From: Microbacterium paludicola | Lineage (GTDB): Bacteria > Actinomycetota > Actinomycetes > Actinomycetales > Microbacteriaceae | Assembly (NCBI RefSeq): GCF_015235415.1 | Contig: NZ_JADGLL010000032.1 | Location: forward strand, 1 to 32,526 | Reading direction: 5' to 3' | DNA: 32,526 nucleotides | Part shown: piece after piece, positions 14,972 to 22,019 of the stretch | How the letters are laid out: each line of letters begins with the position of its first letter | How positions within the stretch are numbered: position 1 is the stretch's first letter | Position numbers and translations under genes: made by a program | Notes under the pieces: generated by a model | Seen by the model: the letters and a program-made list of their open reading frames with translations, nothing else | The model's database searches: none | Told to the model about the DNA's origin: nothing

Positions 14972-15930
14972 GCGGCCCGGCGCTGGTGGTCACGGACCAC
15001 GCGTTCGGCGGCGTCGCGCACGAGGAGGCGGTCGCCGCGGAGTTCGGGCGCGAGCTCGTTGTTCACCAGTGCACATCGGAGGCGGACACCGCCGCGGCGG
15101 CGGCGGGGGCCGAGGTGGTGTTCGTGAACTTCGCGCCGATCACGGCCAGGGTCCTCGAGCAGCTCGCGCCGGGCGCGGTGGTCATCCGCTACGGCGTCGG
15201 ATACGACAACGTCGACCTCGCCGCGGCCGACGAACTCGGCGTCCGCGTCTGCAACGTGCCGGATTACGGCGTCGACACGGTCGCCGACCACGCCGTCTCG
15301 TGCCTGCTCGCCCTCCTCCGCCGCACCGGACCGTACACCGCCGCCATCCGCGCGCAGGGCTGGGTCACGCCCGGAGCGCTGGGCCCGCTGCGCGACTTCC
15401 GCGACACGACGGTCGGGCTGATCGGCACGGGCCGGATCGGGCTGTCGGTGGCCGCGCGCCTTGCACCGTTCGGATTCCGGATCGTCGCGTTCGATCCGTT
15501 CGCGGATCCGGATCGCCTCGCCGGGGCGGGGATCACGCCGGTCGGTCTCGCCGAGCTGCTCGAGCAGGCCCACGCGGTGTCCCTTCACGCGCCGCTCACC
15601 GATGCGACGCGGCACATCATCGGAGGGGACAACCTCGCCCGCATGCGCTCGGACGCGGTGCTGGCGAACACCTCGCGCGGAGGGCTCGTCGACCAGGAGG
15701 CGCTCGCGGAGGCACTTCTCGGCGGGCGCCTCGCCGGGGCGGCGCTTGACGTCTTCGATCCGGAGCCGCTGCCCGCCGACGCCCGGCTGCGGGAGGCGGA
15801 AAACGTGATCCTGACGCCGCATGCCGCGTTCTTCTCGGATCGCTCGCTCGACAACCTGCAGCGTCTCGCCGCGGAGGAGGCCGCGCGGGCGCTGCGCGGC
15901 GAGCCGCTGCGCTGTCGCGTGACCCCCTGA
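14968..15930 (+). CDS. D-isomer-specific 2-hydroxyacid dehydrogenase (320 aa)
   Basis: This NAD(P)-dependent enzyme reduces a 2-keto acid to the D-2-hydroxy acid, or oxidises the hydroxy acid. The nucleotide-binding motif is GTGRIG at residues 153-158. The catalytic triad is visible as Arg237 in NTSRGGLVD, Glu266 in DVFDPEPLP and His285 in LTPHAAFF. VIRYGVGYDNVDLAAA and VPDYGVDTVADHAVS are also family hallmarks. It starts with GTG overlapping the FAH-family stop (GTGA). Glyoxylate/hydroxypyruvate reductase and phosphoglycerate dehydrogenase are in the same family. Length lacks the extra regulatory domain of SerA, so a catabolic reductase is favoured. Confidence 0.9.
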   Translation: MSGPALVVTDHAFGGVAHEEAVAAEFGRELVVHQCTSEADTAAAAAGAEVVFVNFAPITARVLEQLAPGAVVIRYGVGYDNVDLAAADELGVRVCNVPDYGVDTVADHAVSCLLALLRRTGPYTAAIRAQGWVTPGALGPLRDFRDTTVGLIGTGRIGLSVAARLAPFGFRIVAFDPFADPDRLAGAGITPVGLAELLEQAHAVSLHAPLTDATRHIIGGDNLARMRSDAVLANTSRGGLVDQEALAEALLGGRLAGAALDVFDPEPLPADARLREAENVILTPHAAFFSDRSLDNLQRLAAEEAARALRGEPLRCRVTP

Positions 15931-15969
15931 TCCGGCCCTCGCCCCGCGCGCCGCTGGAAGACTTGGGGC

Positions 15970-16806
15970 ATGACTGACTTCGGGACGTACGGGGTGTGGC
16001 GCGGAGCGGCGGAGCTCGACGCGCGGTTCGCGACGACGGTGGAGCGGCTCGGCTACGGCGCGCTCTGGATCGGCGGGTCGCCGAGCGGGGACCTGCGCAT
16101 CGCGGAGGAGCTGCTCGACGCGACCGAGCGCATCGTCGTCGCCACGGGCATCGTGAACATCTGGAAGGACGACGCGGCCGAGGTGGCGCGCTCCGTCCGG
16201 CGCATCGAGGAGCGGCATCCGGGAAGGTTCGTCGTCGGCATCGGCTCCGGCCACCGCGAGGCGACCGCCGAACGCGTGCGACCGCTCGCCTCGCTCGCCG
16301 CGTACCTCGACGTGTTCGACGCCGAGGGCGTCGGCCGGGATCAGCGGCTGCTCGCCGCCCTCGGCGACCGCACGCTCGCGCTCGCGGCGGAGCGCTCGCT
16401 CGGCGCGCATCCGTATCTCACGGTGCCGGCGCACACGGCGCGCGCCCGGCGGATCCTCGACGAGACCCGCCCGGGCGCTCTGCTCGCTCCCGAGCAGAAG
16501 GTCGTGATCCACGCGGATCAGGAGGAGGCCCGCCCGATCGCGCGCCGCTACCTGAAGCGCTACTTCGGTCTCGAGAACTACGTCGGCGCGCTCATCCGGC
16601 ACGGCGTCGCGGAGAGCGCGTTCGCGGACGGCGGCTCGGACGAGCTGATCGATCTTGTCGCGTCCAACCCCACGGTCGCCGCCGCGGTCGCCGGGCTGCG
16701 CGCGCACCTGGACGCCGGCGCCGACCACGTGTCGATCCAGGCGCTGGGCGACGACCCCCTCGCCTCCCTCGAGCAGCTGGCGGAGGGGCTGGGCCTCTCC
16801 GCCTGA
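15970..16806 (+). CDS. LLM-class flavin oxidoreductase, probably F420-dependent (278 aa)
   Basis: This TIM-barrel protein of the luciferase-like monooxygenase superfamily resembles the actinobacterial subgroup annotated as F420-dependent oxidoreductase. Features are ATTVERLGYGALWIGGSPSG near residue 20, VATGIVNIWKDDAAEVA near 57, and HPGRFVVGIGSGHRE near 83. SLGAHPYLTVPAHTARAR lies near 144-161 and the last barrel segment is GADHVSIQALGDDP. There is no signal peptide. It follows the dehydrogenase gene by 39 bp on the same strand and is probably cotranscribed, although its own weak promoter cannot be excluded. Presence of fbiC in the window shows the organism can make F420, but FMN use remains possible. 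The substrate is unknown. Confidence 0.83.
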   Translation: MTDFGTYGVWRGAAELDARFATTVERLGYGALWIGGSPSGDLRIAEELLDATERIVVATGIVNIWKDDAAEVARSVRRIEERHPGRFVVGIGSGHREATAERVRPLASLAAYLDVFDAEGVGRDQRLLAALGDRTLALAAERSLGAHPYLTVPAHTARARRILDETRPGALLAPEQKVVIHADQEEARPIARRYLKRYFGLENYVGALIRHGVAESAFADGGSDELIDLVASNPTVAAAVAGLRAHLDAGADHVSIQALGDDPLASLEQLAEGLGLSA

Positions 16807-16813
16807 TCGCGGG

Positions 16814-16829
16814 GCGGCCTTGATGCCGC
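16814..16829. terminator. Weak hairpin between convergent genes
   Basis: GCGGC and GCCGC form a 5-bp stem with a 6-base loop (CTTGAT) in the 31-bp gap between the converging genes ending at 16806 and 16838. The stem is short and has no T tract, so only position supports a terminator. Confidence 0.25.
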
Positions 16830-16837
16830 GCGGCGGG

Positions 16838-17941
16838 TCAGCGCTGCGGGCCGGAGGAGGCGCGCGCGTGGAGCGCGGGGTTGAGCACAACCCGGTGGAC
16901 CGGACGCGACGGATCGGCGAGCCGGTCGAGCAGCAGGTCGACCGCCGCCCGCCCGACCGCGGCGCGGGGCGGGGCGACGGCCGTGAGCGCCGGAGTGAAG
17001 AGCTGGGCCACCTCGTCGTCGTAGGCGACGATCGACAGGTCGCCGGGCACGGTGAGACCGCGCGAGAGCGCGAGGTCGACGAAGGCCATCGCCTCCGGGT
17101 CCGAATGCACGAGCAGCGCCGTGATGCCCGACCGGCGCACCGTGTCGAGGATCGCGTGGACGGTCGCCGAGAACTCCGGGGTGCTGCGGTCGGGAAGAAC
17201 CCGCTCGACGTGCTCGCCCGGCGTCAGGCCGAGCTCGCGGCACGCGGCGTTCCAGCCCGCGACGATCTTGCGCGAGGTCGGGGAGTTGCGCGAGATCACG
17301 AGGCCCACCTTGCGGTGCCCGAGCGAGGCGAGATGCCGGGCGGCCAGCACGGCGCCGTGCGCGTGATCCGTCGTGACCGACTCGGCAGGCGATCCGCCCG
17401 GCGGCGTCGCATCGCGTTCCACGAGCACGTACGGAAGGCCGGCGTCGGCGAGCCACTCGAGCACATCCTGCGAGTGCGCGGTGTCGGTGTTCGGGGCGAG
17501 GATGAACCCCGACGCGCCCTCCTCGACCATCCGCGCCAGCACGGGGCGCTCATCCTGCAGCTCGTACGACGTGCCGCGCAGCAGCACCGACGCGCCGCGC
17601 TCGCCGGCGCGCGCCTCCATGCCGCGCACGACCTCGGGCCAGTAGTAGTTCAGCGACGGCACAAGCACGCCGATCGCTCCCGCGGGGCGCAGCACCCCGT
17701 CGGCGCTCACCCGGGGAGCGACCGCCCCCGGCTCGCGCTGGGTCGCGACCGCGCCGCCGTGCACGCGCACGAGCAGCCCCTCGGCCTCGAGCAGCTGCAG
17801 ATCGCGGCGGAGGGTGACCGCCGCGACGTCGAGCTCGGCGCTCAGCTCGGTCACGCGCACGGCGCCGGCGCGCGAGAGAGCCGACAGGATGTGCGCACGC
17901 CGCGCCGCCGCGAGGCGCGGGTTCTGGGCGGGGGCGGTCAC
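16838..17941 (-). CDS. Transcriptional regulator with DeoR-type HTH and LacI-type sugar-binding domain (367 aa)
   Basis: The N-terminus (residues 10-65) is a DeoR-family winged HTH: RRAHILSALSRAGAVRVTEL, then ELDVAAVTLRRDLQLLEAEG and RVHGGA. The rest (about 85-360) is a periplasmic-binding-protein fold of the LacI/GalR type, with IGVLVPSLNYYWPEVVRG, VTTDHAHGAVLAARHLASLG, HRKVGLVI, LSIVAYDDEVAQLFTP and LTAVAPP. This replaces the phosphosugar-binding domain usual in DeoR proteins, so the effector is probably a free sugar or oligosaccharide. The GTG start at 17941 overlaps the stop of the lyase gene by 4 bp. The regulator is thus cotranscribed with the lyase and likely acts on the divergent region at 19855-20001. 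Confidence 0.86.
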   Translation of the reverse strand: MTAPAQNPRLAAARRAHILSALSRAGAVRVTELSAELDVAAVTLRRDLQLLEAEGLLVRVHGGAVATQREPGAVAPRVSADGVLRPAGAIGVLVPSLNYYWPEVVRGMEARAGERGASVLLRGTSYELQDERPVLARMVEEGASGFILAPNTDTAHSQDVLEWLADAGLPYVLVERDATPPGGSPAESVTTDHAHGAVLAARHLASLGHRKVGLVISRNSPTSRKIVAGWNAACRELGLTPGEHVERVLPDRSTPEFSATVHAILDTVRRSGITALLVHSDPEAMAFVDLALSRGLTVPGDLSIVAYDDEVAQLFTPALTAVAPPRAAVGRAAVDLLLDRLADPSRPVHRVVLNPALHARASSGPQR

Positions 17942-19848
17942 GGGGTCTCCTGCGTCAGGGTCACAACGAGCTCGGCCAGGCCACGCACGTCGAGGTCGAG
18001 GCGGATGAGGCTGCCGCCCCACACCTCGGTCAGCATCGGGTCGTCGAACTCCTTCACGACGGTCGCGGCGGGAACCCCCGGATCCCACGACAGGATGAGC
18101 GGCGGCGCCGCCTCGATCGGCGTCACGCGGGCGCGGCCGGGGGCGAGCTCGACCGCGCCGGCGAGCACAAAGCGCACCGAGGTGTCGGGCTCGTCGTCCT
18201 CGTCCTCCCACGGCTCGAGGTCCCACACATCGCGGATGACCACGCGGCGCTCGCCGCGGTCGAGCCGTGCCTCCCGCCGCCAGGACCGCAGGCCGGCGAC
18301 GTCGTAGGCGTCGGCGAGCTCGAGCGCGAGGGTGTCGGGGGAGTCCTCGACGTCGCGCGCGGCGAACCGGCGGCCGGCGCTCTGACCGGAGCCGCGGATG
18401 AACGGCGCCGAGTGCCAGTCGCTCTGCATCATCCACATCGAGTAGCGGGCGGCGCTGAACGTCTGCGCCGTGTACGTCGGGCGGCCGGGATCGACCACCA
18501 CCGGCACCGCGCCGGACGCGACGATGACCGATCCGACGTCGTTGTGGTTGTGGTTCTCGGCGTTGTGGCCGCCCTTGATCACGAGCGTCAGCCCGCCGTC
18601 GCGCTCGCGGGCGACGAGCATCTGCGTGGACGGCAGGAAGACCGAGCCCTCCTCGGCGCTCGGCGTCACGACGGGCGCCGAGCCGCCGAGCCACTCCGGA
18701 TCGGTGGCGCCGCGGAGCAGGCGGCCGAGCCCCTCCGCCTCGTGCGCAGCCGGCGCACCCTGGGCGCGGTACGACAGCGCGTGCGCGGCGGCCTCGGCGT
18801 CGCCGGCGCGGCGCGCGGCCCGCAGCAGCGAGTGCCACGGCTGCGTTCGCGGCGGCAGGGCCTGCCCGTCCGAGACGTTCACGTACCAGCCGTCGCCGAG
18901 GTGCATCCGGTGCGGGAAGGCGACGATGCCGCGCAGCGCCGCCACCTCGGGAACCGGATCGAGCTTCTCGCCCGTCGCGTGCGCCAGCACGTCGAGCGCC
19001 TCGAGCAGCCGGCAGGCGCCGTTCCACCAGTAGGCGTAGCCCTCGTCGATCGCACCGTCCTCCGGCAGCACGGCGACGTAGCGGTCGAGCCCCTCGATGC
19101 ACAGCGCGACGATCCTTGCGCGCTCCTCGCGATCGTCGGGGCCATCCAGCAGGCGCAGGGCGGCGACCAGCACGTTGCCGTGGATCCAGGGGTTCCAGTT
19201 GTGCACGCGTCCGTCGAGCCCGATCCAGTGCCAGTCGCGCCGGCGGGCGAACGGGTCGAACACGCGCACGCGCGCCTCGTGCCGGAGGCGCTCGCGGACG
19301 CCGGGGTAGCGGGAGTCGAGCCGGTCGCCGAGCACGTGGTCGAGCCAGGCGAGCTGCCCCACCACCTCGCCCGCCCCCAGGTCGAGGTACGGGTCGGTCA
19401 CGGTCGCGAGCACGGACCCGTGCCGGGTGCGGGTGTCGTCGTGGGCGGGCCAGCACCACGAGCTCTGCTCGCACAGCAGCCACGCCCCGTCGACGACCTC
19501 ATCGAGCCAGCGGTCGGCCTCCTCACCCGGCGGCGTCGCTGCCGCGAGCAGCACGGCGCGGCTCAGCCGCTCCTGACGCGCGAAGGCGGGCGTCTCCCAC
19601 GAGACGCGGTCGCCGTCGCCGTGATAGCGGGCGGCGGCCGAGGCGAGCGGCTGCGGCCACGGGGTGCCGAGCTCGGCCAGGGCGCGCGAGGCGACATCCG
19701 CCACCGTCGCCTCATCGGCCGTCCCCTCCGGCCAGGGCCCGAGCGGAACGGGCAGGGCCTCGTTGGGATCGGCGAGCAGCGTGGCGAGATCGACCTCGCC
19801 GAACGCGCGCGCCAGCGGCCCGGTGAAAGCGGGCTCGGCCTGCGACAT
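17938..19848 (-). CDS. Heparinase II/III-type polysaccharide lyase (636 aa)
   Basis: This protein has the layout of alginate/heparin lyases that cleave uronic-acid polymers by beta-elimination. It has an N-terminal alpha/alpha toroid (about 60-330) with the conserved HNWNPWIHGNVLVAALRLLD. A C-terminal beta-sandwich follows, with GGHNAENHNHNDVGSVIV (His433, His435, Asp437) and VDPGRPTYT, the hallmark of the heparinase II/III family. No signal peptide or lipobox is present, so it should act in the cytoplasm on imported oligosaccharides. Of two ATGs, 19854 directly touches the GAGG ribosome binding site, so the one at 19848, six bases further on, is chosen. Substrate class (heparosan, hyaluronan, glucuronan or other) cannot be fixed from sequence. 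GH88, KduI and KduD nearby support an unsaturated-uronate product. Confidence 0.86.
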   Translation of the reverse strand: MSQAEPAFTGPLARAFGEVDLATLLADPNEALPVPLGPWPEGTADEATVADVASRALAELGTPWPQPLASAAARYHGDGDRVSWETPAFARQERLSRAVLLAAATPPGEEADRWLDEVVDGAWLLCEQSSWCWPAHDDTRTRHGSVLATVTDPYLDLGAGEVVGQLAWLDHVLGDRLDSRYPGVRERLRHEARVRVFDPFARRRDWHWIGLDGRVHNWNPWIHGNVLVAALRLLDGPDDREERARIVALCIEGLDRYVAVLPEDGAIDEGYAYWWNGACRLLEALDVLAHATGEKLDPVPEVAALRGIVAFPHRMHLGDGWYVNVSDGQALPPRTQPWHSLLRAARRAGDAEAAAHALSYRAQGAPAAHEAEGLGRLLRGATDPEWLGGSAPVVTPSAEEGSVFLPSTQMLVARERDGGLTLVIKGGHNAENHNHNDVGSVIVASGAVPVVVDPGRPTYTAQTFSAARYSMWMMQSDWHSAPFIRGSGQSAGRRFAARDVEDSPDTLALELADAYDVAGLRSWRREARLDRGERRVVIRDVWDLEPWEDEDDEPDTSVRFVLAGAVELAPGRARVTPIEAAPPLILSWDPGVPAATVVKEFDDPMLTEVWGGSLIRLDLDVRGLAELVVTLTQETP

Positions 19849-19890
19849 GGGCATCCTCGTCTCGATGTCGGACTCCGGGGAGCGGGGTAA

Positions 19891-19926
19891 AAACGATCAT
19901 AAACGATCGCTTTCGAAGGTAAAGCG
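19891..19926. promoter_or_regulatory. Candidate operator repeats for the DeoR/LacI-type regulator
   Basis: AAACGATC occurs twice in direct repeat exactly 10 bp apart (19891-19898 and 19901-19908), about one helical turn. It is followed by the inverted repeat CGCTTT (19908-19913) and AAAGCG (19921-19926) around seven bases. DeoR-type proteins often bind repeated half-sites. The block overlaps the minus-strand promoter and abuts the plus-strand -35 element, so one bound regulator could control both directions. Confidence 0.5.
19896..19923 (-). promoter_or_regulatory. Candidate promoter of the lyase-regulator operon
   Basis: On the minus strand TTTACC (19923-19918) and TATGAT (19901-19896) are separated by 16 bp. 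TATGAT is only one base from the ideal -10. The transcript would begin about 40 bases before the ATG at 19848. The site lies within the repeat block, as expected for a regulated promoter. Confidence 0.55.
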
Positions 19927-19955
19927 TTGAAACGAGCAGAATCGGTTGTTACGCT
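19927..19955 (+). promoter_or_regulatory. Candidate promoter of the uronate-utilisation operon
   Basis: TTGAAA (19927-19932) and TACGCT (19950-19955) are separated by exactly 17 bp, close to the vegetative consensus. The start of transcription would fall near 19962, about 40 bases before the GTG at 20002. The block of direct and inverted repeats lies immediately upstream. Confidence 0.6.
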
Positions 19956-20001
19956 CCGAATCGCTCCCGCACCGCCGCGGGACAGTTTCGAAGGAGAACC
20001 G

Positions 20002-21978
20002 GTGCAGCCATACCCGACGCGCCCCACGTCGTCGACGGCCGTCTCAGACGACTGGTCTCGCGATGACTGGACCGCGTTCGCCGACCGGCTGCTCGACGGC
20101 GCGATGGCGTGGGCCTCGCCCGGCCGCGGCCGCATCACGCCGCCGGGAGCGGCGGGAGGCTACGGCGTCGACGTCGACGGCCTCGAGGGCTTCGCGCGCA
20201 CCTTCCTGCTCGCGGGCTTCCGCATCGCGGGCGAGCGCGGCGAGGGCGTCGACCACCTCATCGACTTCTTCTCCGACGGCATCCGCACCGGCGTCGATCC
20301 GGATGCCCCCGACCGCTGGGTGCGCCTCGACGAGCACCCGCAGGCGAAGGTCGAGGCCGCATCGCTCGCGCTCATCCTGGATCTCACGCGGCCCTGGATC
20401 TGGGATCGCCTGGATGCACGGACGCAGGACCGGGTGATCGCCTACCTCGCGCCGGTCGTCGGCGACGACACCTACCCCCGCACGAACTGGCTGTGGTTCC
20501 GCGTGGTCGTGCAGACGTTCCTCCGCTCGGTCGGCGGGCCCTGGAGCGCCGACGACATCACCGCCGACCTCGCACTTCACAACTCGCTCGCGCGCGAGGA
20601 CGGCTGGATGTCCGACGGCGAGGAGCGGGCCTTCGACCACTACGTCGGCTGGGCGCTTCACCTGTACCCGGTGCTGTGGGTGCGGATGTCGGGAGCGCAG
20701 GAGCTCGCCGGAGACCGGATCGCCGCCGATGTCGCGGCCCTCGACCGCTACCTGCAGGACGCGATCGCGCTCGTCGGCGCCGACGGCTCGCCCCTCATCC
20801 AGGGCCGCAGCCTGATCTACCGCTTCGCCGCTGCCGCGCCGTTCTGGGCCGGCGCGATCGCCGGGGTCCCCTCGATCCCCGCGGGCGCTCTGCGCCACGC
20901 GGCCGCCCGCATCGTGGGCCACTTCGCCGCGAACGACGCGCCCGACGACCGCGACCTGCTGACGATGGGCTGGCACTCCGAGTGGCGGGCGCTCGCGCAG
21001 TCGTACTCGGGCCCCGCCTCGCCGTACTGGGCGGTCAAGGGGCTGATCGGCATCGCGCTTCCCGCCGACCACCCCGTGTGGGCGACGCCCGCCGAGCCGC
21101 TGCCGATCGACGGCGGCGACACGCTGCGCGCGATCGCCGCCCCCGCGTGGATCGTCAGCGCGACCGCCGCCGACGGCATCGTGCGCGTTGTGAACCACGG
21201 CACCGACAAGGCGCTTCCCGGCACCCTCGTCGGCGAGTCGCCGCTGTACGCGCGGCTCGGGTACTCGACGGCGACGGCGCCGCTCCTCGACGAGCGCGCC
21301 TGGATCGATCCGCTGGAGCAGGCGGTCGCCCTCGTCGACGCCGACGGCACCGCGACCCACCGCTCGGCGATCGAGCCGATCGGCGTCCGCATCGACGGAC
21401 AGGTGGGCGTCGGCTCGTCGAGCTGGATCGCGCACACCCTCGCCCCTGGACGCTCCGCCGGCCACGGTCAGGGCCTGGCCGGCGAGGCGACCCCGATCGC
21501 GCGCGTCACCGTCCACTCCGTCGTCCGCGGGCCGTGGGAGGTGCGCCTCGTGCGCGTCGATCCCCTGGAGGACGGTCCGGATGTCGACGAGCTCACCCTG
21601 CGCGTGGGCGGCTGGCCCGTCGCGGGCGAGCGGGTGTTCGCCCAGACCGTCGAGGCCGCCGCGCGGGCGGCCGCGGGCGACGTCACGAGCATCGTGCGCG
21701 CGCTCGGCGACGAGCCCGCCGACCCGCGCGTCGTGCAGCGGCTCGACGCGAGCCCGCTCGGCGGTTTCGCGGCGGTTCCCTTCGTCGAACTCGACGTCGC
21801 CCCCGGCACGTGGCACGCGCTGCTGCTCGAGCTCACGCGCACCGGCGCGGCGATCGCCGAGCTCGGCAGCCCCACGGCCGAGCTGACCGGCACCGAGGTC
21901 GCCATCTCGTGGCCCGACGGCCTGCGCACCACCACCGACCTGATCCATCCCCGTCCCGCCGCCCCGTCGGGGCGATAG
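20002..21978 (+). CDS. DUF2264 domain-containing protein, probable carbohydrate-active enzyme (658 aa)
   Basis: The first 370 residues match what I know of DUF2264: SRDDWTAFADRLLDGAMAWA, GRGRITPPG, GFARTFLLAGFRIAG, WLWFRVVVQTFLRSVGGPW and DGWMSDGEERAFDHYVGWAL. Later come LHLYPVLWVRMSG, GSPLIQGRSLIYRFAAAAPFW and SYSGPASPYWAVKGLIGIAL. The repeated helical pattern and aromatic, acidic motifs suggest an alpha/alpha toroid enzyme. Its activity is not established to my knowledge, although the family is often found in sugar-utilisation loci. The remaining 290 residues are beta-rich. No signal peptide is seen. The GTG at 20002 follows AAGGAG by 5 bases; the frame is open upstream to 19927, but that start would lie upstream of the promoter's -10. 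Confidence 0.82.
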   Translation: MQPYPTRPTSSTAVSDDWSRDDWTAFADRLLDGAMAWASPGRGRITPPGAAGGYGVDVDGLEGFARTFLLAGFRIAGERGEGVDHLIDFFSDGIRTGVDPDAPDRWVRLDEHPQAKVEAASLALILDLTRPWIWDRLDARTQDRVIAYLAPVVGDDTYPRTNWLWFRVVVQTFLRSVGGPWSADDITADLALHNSLAREDGWMSDGEERAFDHYVGWALHLYPVLWVRMSGAQELAGDRIAADVAALDRYLQDAIALVGADGSPLIQGRSLIYRFAAAAPFWAGAIAGVPSIPAGALRHAAARIVGHFAANDAPDDRDLLTMGWHSEWRALAQSYSGPASPYWAVKGLIGIALPADHPVWATPAEPLPIDGGDTLRAIAAPAWIVSATAADGIVRVVNHGTDKALPGTLVGESPLYARLGYSTATAPLLDERAWIDPLEQAVALVDADGTATHRSAIEPIGVRIDGQVGVGSSSWIAHTLAPGRSAGHGQGLAGEATPIARVTVHSVVRGPWEVRLVRVDPLEDGPDVDELTLRVGGWPVAGERVFAQTVEAAARAAAGDVTSIVRALGDEPADPRVVQRLDASPLGGFAAVPFVELDVAPGTWHALLLELTRTGAAIAELGSPTAELTGTEVAISWPDGLRTTTDLIHPRPAAPSGR

Positions 21979-22019
21979 GCACCACCTCGCACCCCACCCT
22001 GCAGCAAAGGAGCAGCAAC

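Noticed and set aside
14743..16890. Minus-strand open frame of 715 codons
   Set aside because: It covers the antisense of the 2-hydroxyacid dehydrogenase and LLM genes, which have clear motifs; its translation has none.
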